Shown here in pieces: positions 47,364 through 59,400 of a DNA stretch of 64,000 nucleotides (within the stretch, counting starts at the first letter, position 1; each line of letters begins with the position of its first letter). Made by a program: the position numbers and the translations under genes. Source of the stretch: Ochromonas danica (taxonomy: Eukaryota > Sar > Chrysophyceae > Chromulinales > Chromulinaceae); assembly GCA_015146655.1 (NCBI GenBank), contig VKHL01000084.1, positions 4,566 through 68,565 of the forward strand. The letters are read 5' to 3'. The notes beneath the pieces were generated by a model. It was not told the DNA's origin. It did not search any database and saw nothing but the letters and a program-made list of their open reading frames with translations.

Positions 47364-47693
47364 CTACTTCCTGCCCCCTCCTCCTCCGCTGCTGTCTTTC
47401 TTCTTCGGCGCGGCGGCCTCATCGGGTGGAATCTCTCCCCTGGCGATGGCCTCCTCGCGCGCCTTCTTGGCAGCCACTTTCTGAGCGAGAGCTGCGGCAT
47501 CTCGTTCCTACAGCAGAGAGACAATGTAGGTGAGTCATAGACAACAACAGCAGAGAGGAGGAGGAGGAGGAGGAGGACTGCTGCTTACTCGGCGCAGAAT
47601 CAAGTCGCCGCCTTTCGACTCGCCTGTGCCCTTTTTGGCATGGCGATTCTGAGCTCTTTGACGGTCAATTTCGCGTTGATTTCCTCTTGTCAT
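47364..47693 (-). CDS. SERF/4F5 family small protein
   Basis: Two exons on the minus strand, 47693-47589 and 47507-47364, with an 81-nt intron containing a GAG run, give 82 residues. The first exon encodes MTRGNQREIDRQRAQNR, the hallmark SERF start (M-x-R-G-N-Q-R-E-x-x-R-x-x-x-x-K/R). The second has ERDAAALAQKVAAKKAREE and ends in a glycine-rich GGGGGRK tail. SERF proteins are small, highly charged and disordered; they bind nucleic acids and modify amyloid formation. The gene is too short for usual frame scans, but both splice sites and the frame fit well. It is head to head with GRP94. Confidence 0.88.
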
Positions 47694-48022
47694 TTCTTCA
47701 AGGGAAGACTGCCAGGAAGACTGCCAGGAAGACTGCCGGGAAGACTGCCGGGAAGACCCTCCGCCCTATTTGACTCAATCGATCCGTCAACCCTTCCATA
47801 AAAAGTCGACTTTCTACAATCTCGACTTTGAAGTCATGCTGCCAGATGCCCAGAGGCCCAGTGGTCCAGCCTTGTGCCGCGTGGAAGAATCTGGCGGCCT
47901 GGTCTGGCGGTCTGGCCTGGCGCTGAGTGGCGCAACGCCTTCTGGAACCTTCCCGTCACAATTGATTTACTACCACTGTAGTCTAGTAGTATCCTTGCCC
48001 TGCACGGCAGAGAGATCGCACG
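47694..48022. promoter_or_regulatory. Divergent promoter region, SERF / GRP94, with 12-bp repeat
   Basis: 329 bp between start codons. A 12-bp repeat (ggaagactgcca/g), about 4.6 copies at 47703-47758, lies just upstream of SERF. I find no clear ER-stress element (CCAAT-N9-CCACG). Confidence 0.5.
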
Positions 48023-50758
48023 ATGAGGACCATCAACATCCTCTTCTTACTCTTAGCATGCATCATCCTCTCCTGCACCTTTTATGGTGAGTGAATCGCT
48101 GTTGTTGTCTATGACGAGGTTTTGACTGTTTTGACTCTCTGGCTCGCCTTCCTCTTGTCAGGTGGGGAGAGAGGAATTCTGGTGAGAGCAGAGGACGCTG
48201 CTGCTGCTGCTCCCGCTGAGTCCCTGGAAGAAGTCGTTATCATGGAGGGCATGACTGCCGAGGACGAAAAGGCGCTCGAGGGCAGCCGCGAGTCCTTCGC
48301 CTTCCAGGCGGAAGTCAACCGCCTCATGGACATCATCATCAACTCTCTCTGTAAGTCTCCCCGCCGATCTCTCTCCCTCCTCCTCAAGGGAAGACTGTCT
48401 GACTGTGGCTGTGGTGGTCGTCAGACAAGAACAGAGAGGTTTTCCTGCGAGAGCTCATCTCCAACGCCTCCGACGCCCTCGACAAGCTGCGCTTCTTGGC
48501 TGTCTCGGCCGCTGACATCCTCGGCGACCTCAAGGAGCTCTGCATTAAGGTCTCCTTCAACGAGAAGCTCCGCACCATCACCATCCGCGACACAGGCATC
48601 GGCATGACTCACGACGAGTTGGTGAACAACCTCGGCACGCTGGCGAAGTCTGGCACCAAGAAGTTCCTTGAGAGCATGTCTGAGGGAGCTGACTTGGGCC
48701 TTATTGGCCAGTTTGGCGTGGGCTTTTACTCGGTCTACCTCATCGCGGATCGTGTGCGCGTGGTGACGAAGAACAACGACGACGACCAGTACATCTGGTG
48801 AGTGAGTGAGCTAACTGACCTTTCTTCTTCAATTCATCAACTCATCTTTTGCTTGGGGCGCAGGGAGTCAACTGCTGACTCCTCCTTCACCATCGCCAAG
48901 GATCCTCGCGGCAACACTCTGGGCCGCGGCACGGAGATCACCATGTTCTTGAAGGAAGACGCCACCGAGTTCCTCAACCAGGCCCGTCTGGAAGAGATCA
49001 TCAAGCGCCACTCCGAGTTCATTACCTTCCCTATCTATCTGTTCAAGAAGACGGAGGAGGTTGTTGAGAAGGCTGCTGAAGAGACTAGCACTCCTTCAGA
49101 GGACGGCTTGGAGGTCGAGGAAGAGGAAGAGACCGACAACTCTAAGCCTTCCACCGAGAAGGTAACCAACAATCATCATTATCATCTGATCTACATCTAT
49201 CTTCTCTGAGTGTTAATGAGTCTAAACCTGCTGTTGTTGTTGTTGTTGTTGTTGTGCTGTAGATTGAAAAGTGGGATTTCGAGCGCATGAACGGCAATGT
49301 GGCCATTTGGTCTCGGGACAAGGACGAGATCACCGAGGAAGAGTACCAGAACTTCTTCAAAGTCATCTCCAAGGACGCCACCGATGCCCAGACTTGGATC
49401 CACTTCAAGGCAGAGGGCGAGGTCGAGTTCCGCAGCATTCTCTACGTTCCTTCCGAGGCGCACAACCTCTACGACGAGTACAACAACCGCAAGCCCGGCA
49501 TCCGCCTCTACGTGCGCAAGGTTCTCATTCAGGAGGACTTCGAGGACTTGTTGCCTCGCTACCTCAACTTCATCAAGGGCGTGGTGGACAGCGACGACCT
49601 TCCCCTCAACGTCTCCAGAGAAACCTTGCAGCAGCACAAGCTTCTGCGCATCATGGGCAAGAAGTTGGTGCGCAAGGTCTTGGAGATGCTGCGCAAGCTC
49701 TCTCTGGGAAAGCACAACGACGACAGCGAAAGTGAAGGCGAAGACAGCAAGGAGGCGCTGAGCCCCAATGACCCCGAGCACCCTTACATCAAGTTCTGGG
49801 AGCAATTCGGCAAATCCATCAAGATGGGCATCATCGAAGACGTGCCTAATCGCTCCAAGCTGGCCAAGCTCTTGCGCTTCAAGACCTCCAAGTCTGCCGG
49901 CAAGTACTTGTCCTTCGACGACTACCTGGCCAACAGACCCGAGTGGCAGAAGGAGATCTACTACGTGGCCGCCGAGTCCGTCGAGGCTGCTGAGAAGTCT
50001 CCCTTTCTGGAAGTTGCTCGTCGCAAGAACGTTGACGTCCTTTTCCTGGTCGACCCATTGGACGAATGTGAGCATCTACAGTACATAACTTACCCCTTGG
50101 TATTAACTCAACCGTTGCTAACCTTGTTGTTATCGTTACAGACGTTGTGCAGAATCTCGGCGACTACGAAGGCAACAAGTTGCAGTCACTGACCAAGGAG
50201 GGCCTCAAGTTCGGCGACGAAGACGAGGACACTTTGAAGAAGCGCATCAAGGCCTACAGAGAGAACTTCAAGCCTCTCACCAAGTACCTCAAGGAGTTGC
50301 TGACCGGCAAGGTCGCCAAGGTGATCATCTCTCAGCGCGTGGAGAAGTCTCCCGCCGTCATCGTCACCTCGCAGTACGGCCACACGGCGAACATGGAGAG
50401 AATCCTGCGTGCTCAGACCTTCTCCAACCCCGAGGCGCTCAAGGCCATGATGGCCTCCAAGACTTTGGAGCTCAATCCTCGCCACCCTATCATCGCCGAG
50501 CTGAACAAGAAGGTCAAGAGCGACCCAGACAGCGAGAGCACTCGCAACTTGGCCTACCTCGTCTTCGACACCGCTCTGATGACTAGCGGCTTCGTCCACG
50601 ATGACGTCGATGGCTTCGCCTCTCGCATGCAGCACGTTCTTGCTTCGAGCTTGAATGTCCAGTCCTTGGACTTGATCGAAGAACTCCCCGCGGAGGAAGA
50701 AGAGGAGGAGGAGGATCTGGACAGCGAGAGCGGCTCCGATGCTCACGAAGAGTTCTAA
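48023..50758 (+). CDS. HSP90B1: ER HSP90 chaperone (GRP94/endoplasmin)
   Basis: Six exons, 48023-48086, 48162-48350, 48425-48797, 48864-49161, 49263-50067 and 50142-50758, join to 781 residues. The first exon encodes a signal peptide ([17 protein letters not shown]). The N-domain begins [20 protein letters not shown], then [43 protein letters not shown] and [18 protein letters not shown], the ATP-lid residues of HSP90. An acidic charged linker (about 285-315) and the middle domain follow ([33 protein letters not shown]), then the C-terminal dimerisation domain. The EVNRLM...SLYKN wording and signal peptide place it with GRP94 rather than cytosolic HSP90. It ends in an acidic run then DAHEEF, so the ER retrieval signal would be HEEF, not KDEL. 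Codons are strongly C-ending, as in highly expressed genes. Confidence 0.93.
49232..49256 (+). repeat. (TGT)n microsatellite in GRP94 intron 4
   Basis: About eight TGT units lie just before the 3' splice site. The host intron (49162-49262, 101 nt) is the longest one placed in the window. Confidence 0.9.
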
Positions 50759-50849
50759 GGGACTAGCTAAGGGTTATTGAGACAGACAGTCGATTGAGAT
50801 TGAGAGCAGCGCTAGAGTGTAGCCTTACCTTCATCGCATCAGATTCTAT

Positions 50850-51575
50850 TCAATAGTGATTAAGTGAAGAAGAAGGTTGAAGTCGTTGAATCTCTTCTTG
50901 CAGCCTTTCCTTCTCGCAGTTGGCGAGGTACAGCTTGAGGTTGAGCGACTGAGTGATGGCGTCGAATGTCTCGTGGAGGTCTGCCAGCTGCGCCTCGTAC
51001 AGTTCGCACATCTCCAGCACCACCGCGTGGCAGTCTGACGGCAGGCGATCGAGCAGCGCAGCCACTTTGTCCTTCGACAGAGACAGTCCGCCCCACCTCA
51101 TGCTAGCACTAGTTGTGTTGGTCTCCTTCACCTCCTTGGCCTTCTCCTCTGAGCGACTGCTGCCGCTGCTGCTGTCCTCTGTCGAAGGCGCAGGGCCAGG
51201 GGATGAATACGAAGAAGAATCAACAACCCCTTCAACAACTTCTTCGACAACTTCTTCAACAGCTTCTTCAACAGCTTCTGTGTTCTGATAAGGCAGCAGC
51301 ATTCGCGGAGTCATCTGGTAGATTCTCAGAGAAGGCAGACCTTGTCTTTTCAGAAACAAGTTGCCCACTATCTGCAGACGTTTAAACTTGTCGTTGTCTG
51401 TCTGAGTGATTGAGATCTCGTCGAGGCGGTCCGTCTGTGCGAGAGCCACGACTCGCTCTCCAGCGGCCATGTGAGCCATCTTGATCACTGACAAGGGCAA
51501 GTTGAGAACGAGATGGACGGGATTGACTGAATGGCCTTCATAGAAAGCCAGGGACTGCACCAACTCCTCCTCCAT
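50850..51575 (-). CDS. Hypothetical acidic coiled-coil protein
   Basis: One exon on the minus strand, 241 residues from ATG 51575. I do not recognise the family. The N-terminal 80 residues look folded (VNPVHLVLNLPLSVIKMAHM, then ALAQTDRLDEISI). The middle is low-complexity: a valine/glutamate run (EEAVEEVVEEVVEGVV) then serine/proline-rich sequence. The C-terminal about 75 residues are helical and coiled-coil-like (KVAALLDRLPSDC, CELYEAQLADLHETFDAI, ANCEKERLQEEIQRLQ). It lies between the 3' end of GRP94 and the 3' end of Tom40. It has no signal peptide or membrane segment. Confidence 0.6.
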   Translation of the reverse strand: MEEELVQSLAFYEGHSVNPVHLVLNLPLSVIKMAHMAAGERVVALAQTDRLDEISITQTDNDKFKRLQIVGNLFLKRQGLPSLRIYQMTPRMLLPYQNTEAVEEAVEEVVEEVVEGVVDSSSYSSPGPAPSTEDSSSGSSRSEEKAKEVKETNTTSASMRWGGLSLSKDKVAALLDRLPSDCHAVVLEMCELYEAQLADLHETFDAITQSLNLKLYLANCEKERLQEEIQRLQPSSSLNHY

Positions 51576-51760
51576 CACTGAATTGCCACCGATTGATTGA
51601 TTGACAACAAACACTGACAACCAAACCAGACCACGGATTTAGACTTAAAAGTAAGATATTTGGACTTCTGTGAAGTGCGAGTGAGGGTAGAGTGAGCTAA
51701 CAGTGGGACTCATTGACTTTACACACGATGAGGAGGATGATGATAATGCAACTAGTCGCC

Positions 51761-53060
51761 TCAAGCAAGAATCAATCCATAGCCAAAGCGATAAGAATTG
51801 GCTGGCTGGTTGACCTCAGCAGCGAACTGGAGCTGCATGCCCGGGCCAATGTTAGTATCTACAAGGCTCTTGATCTGCAAGTTCGAGTCAACGCTCATCT
51901 GCAACTTGCTTTGCTTCAAGATATACTCAGCCGACAGAGTCATCTGGCTGTTACCAGTCTCATCCACAGACAGATCTGTGCTCAAAAGGACACGGTTGGG
52001 GTTCACCTTTCTAACGTACATCACTCTCAGCTACCAACACCAGACACAACAAGTCTATTAGCCACTGGTCGATGAGAGCAACTAATGGAGGGGTGGCTGA
52101 CCTTTCGATCCCATTGGGCGGTAAAACTGTGTTCTCCATGGGTCAGAACGCCTGCCAAGCCTGTGCTCAGACTCGCCGACTTGAACGAGTAGGCACCCGT
52201 ACCTACAGCAGCGATAGCATCAATAGCAATAATAGCGGTTATGGTATCATCCAGTTAGTCGATGAGAAGGTTTTGAAGGGGGAAGGGGCTCGTTAATACC
52301 TCCTAAGGTTAGGGCCGGTGTCAAGGCCTGCATGTAGGACAGGCTAGCAGAGGACTCGGGCCCCTTGGCGAACTGCAAGAGCGTGTTGGAGTGCTCGTCT
52401 GTGATCTCCAAGTCGCCCGTGAGGACGTTCTGCTGCTCGCCCACCACGAAGTTTACCTTCGAGGACACGTTGGGAGCGACAGAGTAGCGGACCTCTCCCT
52501 CCACATTGAGAGAGGCGTCACTGGCCACGTTGACCATTCCGCCAGACTCGTCGAAGGGCAAGATGATGCGGTACTGATACAGCGGCTTCTCCATGGCCGC
52601 CGAGCCCACCCAGTAGCTGCACAGACAGACAGAGACGTCGTCGTTAGTCACTCACTGACTACATGGCAAGGGGGAGGAGAGGAAGATGAGAGGAGGGCGG
52701 TGGCTCACAAGTGGTTGACCACGGTGTTGAGGTTGACTTGCTTCTGCACGATGAGGCGCAGGCCGTCGTAGGAGCCCACGGCCGTCTGGTTGAAGGAGTT
52801 CTTCACGTTCTCGTACGAGTCAGGCGTGGAAATCCTGGGCTTTTCCTTCACTAACGAAGCATCAGCCTGGTCGCATTTTAAAAAACATCACAACACCATC
52901 AACACCATCAACATCATCGTCATGGTCATCATGGTTAAGGTCTTGTCTGTCTCTCTACCTGCTGGATGAGATCGGGCTTTCCACCCTCCTCACATTCCGC
53001 ATAGAAGGAGGTGTGCTTCAAGACACGGCCAAACTGTCGGCTTAAGGAGCTTCCGATCAT
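51761..53060 (-). CDS. TOM40: Mitochondrial import pore Tom40
   Basis: Five exons on the minus strand: 53060-52959, 52866-52709, 52616-52300, 52202-52102 and 52030-51761. Frames join to 315 residues from ATG 53060. Tom40 features are YDGLRLIVQKQVNLNTVVNH (the family's D-G-x-R-x-x-x-x-K near the first strand), alternating beta strands such as SSKVNFVVGEQQNVLTGDLE, SYMQALTPALTLGG (Tom40: S-Y-x-Q-x-V-T-P-x-L-x-L-G-G), GEHSFTAQWDRKLRV, and a last strand SYRFGYGLIL. The protein forms the beta-barrel that conducts precursors across the outer membrane. The reading frame is open above 53060 to about 53153 without another ATG, so the exact N-terminus is uncertain. Its introns (71-97 nt) are longer than average here. 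Confidence 0.85.
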
Positions 53061-53435
53061 CTCTTGACGTGTTGGCAGGTTGGGCTTCGCGACGCTCTGC
53101 CAGTCTCTGGCGGAGGCGCTCGTTCCACTATTCTTACCTTGCGTGGGGATCACCTCATCATCTTAACTTAATGAGTCAGTGCTGGGAGAATCGCGTGGAG
53201 TTGATCTTGTGGAGTGAAGGCAGGCTTCTACTTTAGGATCTCAGTTAGAAAGAGCATGAGCTTATTAGCCTTGAGAGTTGAAGACCTGAGCTTGTCATAT
53301 GTCAGACGAGAGAGTTACGAGTTAGATCTATTGGCTTTAGGCAGGTGACAGGGTCCAGAGGTCCAGATTCTGGGATTCTGTCCTGCCGTAGCCGCGAGCC
53401 ATTTGTTTCCATCGAGTAGTTCATTGTTGACTGGA
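53061..53435. promoter_or_regulatory. Divergent promoter region, Tom40 / RRP5
   Basis: About 375 bp between the chosen start codons; its left part may still encode the true N-terminus of Tom40. No TATA box or clear repeat. Confidence 0.4.
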
Positions 53436-56400
53436 ATGGAAAGAGTTACGCTATTCCCCAGGGGGAAAGGGAAGGAAAGTTCAAATGAGCCCAAGAAGGG
53501 TGTGAAAAGAGCTTTGTCTTCCTCTGAGGTCAGTGACTTTGAGAGTGCCGAGGTCTCGCTGTTTTGCTCATTTTGCTCGTTTTGAACGTGTCCAGGAGAC
53601 TTTGTTCGGAGCTGCCTCGAAGCGACTGAAGAAGATCGAGACCGTCTCCTCTAAGAAGAAGGTGAAGAAGGAGAGCGCTTCGCATGCAGTCGCTCCCTCG
53701 CTGGGCCTCGGCTCCGCCCTCGCCGTGCAGCGCAAAAACAAGAAATTCCACAAAGTGGCCAACCTCTCTCTCAACAAAGTGGTGCCTGGCTCCTACCTGC
53801 TTGGAGTGGTGCTGTCAGTCTTTGCAGACAGCGCTCTGATCTCCCTGACCAACGGCTATCTGGGCATGGCCAAGCTGGCGGACATGGTCGACCCCTCCGT
53901 GGCCTCGGAGGTCACCAGAGCCGACAGAGTCCTCACTGAGCGACAAGTCGTGCGCTGCTGTGTGCAGGAGAACGCTGCTGGAGCGCGGCATCTGAGCGTC
54001 TCTCTGCGCTGCGCTGTCGTGAACCGCAACTTGGCGCTCAAACATCTGCAGAAGGGCATGTCCCTCACGGTCAGCGTGGTCAGCAAGGAAGACCATGGGT
54101 GAGTAGCACCTCCCACCTCCCTCACTTGATCTCAGCATCGCTTGACTAATTGGATGCTTGTCTCTTTAGCTGCATTGTCTCGGCTGGCATGGGCGGGACG
54201 AGTTTCTTCTTGCCAGAGAAAGAAGCCGCCAAGTTTGACGGAAAACTTAACGTCGGGCGGATATTGAATTGCATAGTTGATGAAGTCAACCGAGAGGCAC
54301 GCACAGTGAGCGTGAAGCACGACAACGAGGCGCGGCTAGAGGAGCCCGTGAAGAACGCGCACTTGCCCTTCATGGCCGTCATGGTGGGCATGCTCTTCGA
54401 TGTCGTCGTGGACAAGATCGTCGAGGTCAGCTTCTGTCACTTGACTGCTTGCTTGACTGACTGATTGGCTAATGAATCGAATGGCTTGGTGTGCTTGGCG
54501 AGTAGAACGGCTTGTTTGTGAACTACCTCAACCTCTTCCACGGCACTGTCGACTTGAAGTCTCTCCCCGTCTCTGCGCAGCAACTGCAAGCCACCGATGA
54601 GAAGGGACAGAGCTGGAAAGCAGGCTATCAAGTGGGTCAGATTCTTCAAGCGCGAGTCGTCTTCGTCGATCACGGCGCCCGCTCAGTCCATCTCTCCCTT
54701 CGCCCGCACATCCTCATGCTGCGCGGCCCATTAGGCCTGCCTGCTCTTGGCGACCTCGTGCATCAGTTAGTTGTGCGCTCTGTGCTGCCTCAGGCAGGCT
54801 TGATCCTCACTATCCAGCCAGCTGAAGAAGAGCAGCCAGTGGAGGATGAGGAAGGTGAGGAGCAGGAAGAGGAGGGTGACGAGGAGGCCAAGGAAGGAGA
54901 CGGCAAGAAGCGTTTGTCGAGGAAGGAGAGGCGAGAGCTGAAGGTGTCCAAGTTGCGCCGTGTGGAGCAGATCTCCACCTTCTTCATCTCCAAAGCGAAC
55001 CTGGCAGGTAAGAACGCCAGCAGCGAGAGCAAGAACGAGGACGACGAAGAGGCCTTGGGTCAGTATCGCGTGGGGAATGTGTTGGACGCAGCGCGAGTGA
55101 AGGGCTACCACCTCGTGGAGGGTCTGGCGGCGGTCAGCAACAAACCCGCCTTTCTCTCGACACCTTCTGTGCACCTCTCGCAACTAAAGCTCGGCCAGTG
55201 CCACGAAGTCACTATCCTCAAAGTATTGGATCATGGCCTGGCTCTTAAAGTGGGCGGCGAGCATATTGACGCCTTCTGCCCCGCGGAGCACGCCGGCGAA
55301 GTGCCTTTGCTCACTGGCGCGCAGTTGGCGAAGAGGTTTCGAGAAGGTCAACGCCTCAACATGCGCGTGTGGGAACTGCGAGGAGCCTCCGTGTACATGA
55401 CGAACAAGAAGCCTCTCTTGGCGTTGAAGGAAGACGAGGCCGTGCTTAGCGCAGAGGAGGCGAAGAAAGGACAGCGCAGTGCTGCGATTGTTCTCGATGT
55501 CACTCCTGAAGGAGTTCATGTGCGATTCTTCGGCAAAGCTCGCGGCATTTTGCCGATCGAAGTGCTGACGAAGCAGTCCATTCTCGACCCCGCAGAGTCT
55601 TTCCGCCGCGGAGAAGTCGTGCGCGTTGTAGTTCTGGCCAAAAGCAAGCCCAAAGGCAAGGGTAAGGGCAAGAAGAGTCTGTTGTTAGCGTTAGATCTCA
55701 ATCTCGATGAGGATTCACTGCGGCAGTTGGAGAAAGTGGTGGTGAAGGAGGAGGAGGATAAGAAGGATGAGCCAGAAGGCGAAGAAGAGGAGAAGGACGA
55801 GGAGCTGGGAGAAGGATTTGTGGCAGGAACTGTCTATAAGGTGGAGAAGGACGGAGAGGTCATCTCTGTTCGTTTGGACGACGGCAGGAGCGCGACGACC
55901 TCCAAGAATCACTTCTTCGACCTGGCCAGCACTGCCAACGAAATCTTCGCCAGCGCGGACTGCCCGATCAAGACTGGCTACCGCGTTGCCCGCGCTATCA
56001 TTCTCAGCTCGCAAGAGTCTCATCTCTTTATCACCATGAAGCCTCTCTTGCTGTACGCAGCTGCCGCCAAGTCCAAAACGAAATCTGACGCGACTGAGTC
56101 GACTGGCAGCGACGAGATCATTCTCCCAGCACACGCTGCTGACCTGTCGCCCGGCCAAATCGTGGTTGGTTACATCTACAAGGTCGAGTCCTTCGGTGTT
56201 TTGGTGCGCTTTGCCGAAATGCTGACGGCGTTAGCACCTCGTCCCAACCTCGCCGACCGCTTCCTCGGTAGTGCCCAGGGCCATTTCCATGCCGGAGACT
56301 CCATGCGCTGCATGGTGCAGCGTGTCGACTTGACTAAGTCGCGCATCTTCGTGACGTTCAAGCCTTCTCTTCTCACTCCTTCCGTGCAGACTTTGCCATC

Positions 56401-59400
56401 TCCCGTGCATTACCTCGCTGCTTGGTTCAGAGAACGATTCCAGATTGCAGGAATGCAAGCGAAGGCACAGGAGAAGCTCTTGCCAGCCTGGGAGACCTTT
56501 CCCATTGGAAGTGTGGTAAAGGCGACGGTCACGTCGGTGGAGTCGTTTGGCCTGGTCCTGCTCGGTGCCGACCAAACCACTGTCATGCTTTCTTCTTCTA
56601 TTTCTGGCGCAAAAGTTGGTCAGGAAGTGCGCGTGTTGATCTTGGATGTCGATCTTGAGCACTTTGTCCTGCAAGTTATCGTGTTGGAGAGCGGGAAGAA
56701 GAAGAGCCGAGGAGAGAAGAAAGAGCGAAATCACAACAAGGCTGGGGAGCGCCTCCAGCTGGAAGTGGCGCTCTTGAAGCAAAACTATGTCGTGGCTGTG
56801 GATCGCGAGACTGCGACTGTGGCGTTCATTGCTTTGGCTGATTTCCATCAACCAGAGCCCGGCACGTCAGATCTCCAAGTCGGCTCCATCGCCTCCGTGG
56901 AAGTCGTCTCGGCCCCCGAGGAGAAGAAGAAGAAGAAGAGAGAAGGTGAGGGAATGTCCTTGTTTGATGGACTGATAGAGGCAGAGGGTTGACGTTGATG
57001 ATGTTTGTTGTGCCAGCAGTTGGTTCATTCCCTCACGAAAAGGTTCTGTGGGTTCGTTTGCTGCAAGATGGAGTGAATGACATGCGCAAGAGAGTTCAAG
57101 AAGAAGACCAGGAAGAAGAAGCGGAAGAAAGCCTCACATCCAAAGAGAAGATCGCGCGACGACTCAAGGTCGGCTCTCGAGGGAAGTGGATCGTCCAGAG
57201 CATCAGTGCCAAGGAAGTCAGACTGTCTGCGATTGGGTTGGATGGCGAGAAGGTCGAAGGCAGAATTGACATTTCCTCCGCGCCTCTTCCCTCGCACAAT
57301 GGCGCTTCTTCTTATGACGGCCTGAAAGAGCAATTGCAGAGCGTGGCACATGGAAGTGCAAGAGAAGGACTTCATCCGCTGCATCCCTTCGCCCATCTGG
57401 TCATCGGCAAGTCTGTGTGGTGCCAAGTACTCCAAGTCCGCGGCTTGTCCTCCGAAGGTGGCGATGAGGTTGAAAACGAAGGCAATGACCAGAAGGAAGA
57501 GGGCAGCGCTGGAACCATCCACGTCTGGCTGCAACTTTCGGTCAAAGACGAAGGAGGTCCCGTGCCTCACCTGCTGCAGCTGCACGGTCGCGATGGCGTG
57601 CATAGAGGCCATTGGACACGCGCAGTCGTCACTGCCATGGACGCCAAGGGCTGCTACCTCGCCCTCAGCCCCTATGTCACTGTTCGCATGCCTTTGGTCG
57701 ATGTCTCTCGTGACGAACAACTGCTGGAGTCTTTCCGCGCCAATAGTTTCGTCGGTCTGTCTCTCTACGTTGTGGTGGTCCAGGCTGCGCATATTCATCG
57801 CAAGTCGAACAAGATCTGCGTCTCTCGTGCGATGATCGAGCCACTGCTCAACTCGAATGGATCGTCTTCTTGTGAGCTTCTAAATTACAAGGACAAGGCC
57901 ATGGTTCGCTACCTTTCGCAACAAGAAGAGAAGCAGTTTGCTAACGGCAACGTGTTGTACGGATGCGTGCAGCTCAAGACGAGCAACATCTTCCGCCCTC
58001 CTGCCTTCGCCATGCAACTACCAGCAGGTCGTCAAGGCCGTATTTGCGCGACTGAACTTGCCGAGCCCAGCGAGTGGAGCGATCTCAGCGCTTTCTTTTC
58101 GTCTTCTAATTCGGCGGAGAGCAAATTGCCTAACGGCGTGAAGGACGGCGCCATCTTGCGTTGCTGTGTGTTGTCTGCCAAACAGCCCGAGAAAGATGGA
58201 GAAGACAGTATCGTGGAGCTGTCTTTGCGGTCAAGTCGTCTGGAGCAATCTGATGTGCAAGACGATGCCGCGCCCAGACCTGGCGCTCTTGTCCGCGGCT
58301 TTGTGGTCTCTGTGTCGTCCAAGGGGTGCTTTGTGCGTCTGTCTCGCGGTGCAACAGGCCGCGTGCTTGTGAAGGACCTTGCGGATCACTTCGTAGAACA
58401 ACCCGATAAGCTCTTCCATTGTGGACAGCTTGTTCAAGCGCGAGTGCGCAGCGTTAACGGCGACAAGATTGCGTTGTCCTTACGTGCCAGCGAAGTGTTG
58501 GGTAAAGCTGAGGCGAACAGTCAACTAGCCAACATGCAAGAAGGAGATGTGGTGAAGGGTGTTGTTGAACGTGTCAATAACGATATTGGCGTCTTCGTCC
58601 AACTGAGCAACACCTTGGTGGTTGGTCTGGCGCGCAAGGAACAAGCCGTCCATGATTCGCGACCTCTCAGCGAAGTCTTCTCCGTGGGAGATATCGTGCG
58701 GGCGAAGATCTTGCACATCAGTCGAGAATCTGGTAAAGTGGCGTTGGGTCTCACCGAGAACTTCTTCCGCTCAGCTGCCTCTGCCCAGCCTGTCTCCCTG
58801 CCCGCCGCCGCCCAGCCTGTCGTCGTCGATGACATCGAAGAAGACCAACCTACTGGCAAGGACGTCAAGAAGCGCGGTCGCTCTGGCAGCGATGCTGTTG
58901 ACACTAAAGCGAAAGCCCAGGTAGGTTATTTCTGCTCGAGTCTTGTTTGATTTCCAGTCACTAGACTGATCACTTCCTTGCTCTCAAACACAGAAAACCT
59001 CGACCAGCAGGAAAGAAGCCAACAAGGCCATTGAGTCACTGGACGACGAAGATGAAGACGACATCGGCCCCATTGATTGGGGAGATAAAGTGAGTTCATT
59101 GGCCAATGCCTCATGGCGTTGTTGAAGTCATTAATTTTCCTTTCCGATGCGATGTGATAGATTCTGCCCGCATCCGGCAAGCATGCCATCCACATGGACA
59201 GCTCCAGCGACGAAGAAGAGGAGCAAGAAGATGGCCACGGCAAGCTGCGTTCCAAACAAAAGGATGCCTTGCGCAAGAAGGAGGAGCAAGCCATCCGAGA
59301 GAAAGAGGTGAGCTTGTCTTTGAATTGGGGCATTGTATTGCTTTGGTGTTGACGGCTTTGTTCGCCTGTTTGTAGAGAGCTTTGGCAGAGGGAAGTCTCG

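Noticed and set aside
53061-53160. Possible first exon ATG-ATG-AG with a 47-nt intron for Tom40
   Set aside because: Splice sites and frame would fit, but 47 nt is below every other intron seen here (56-101), so ATG 53060 is given with the uncertainty noted.
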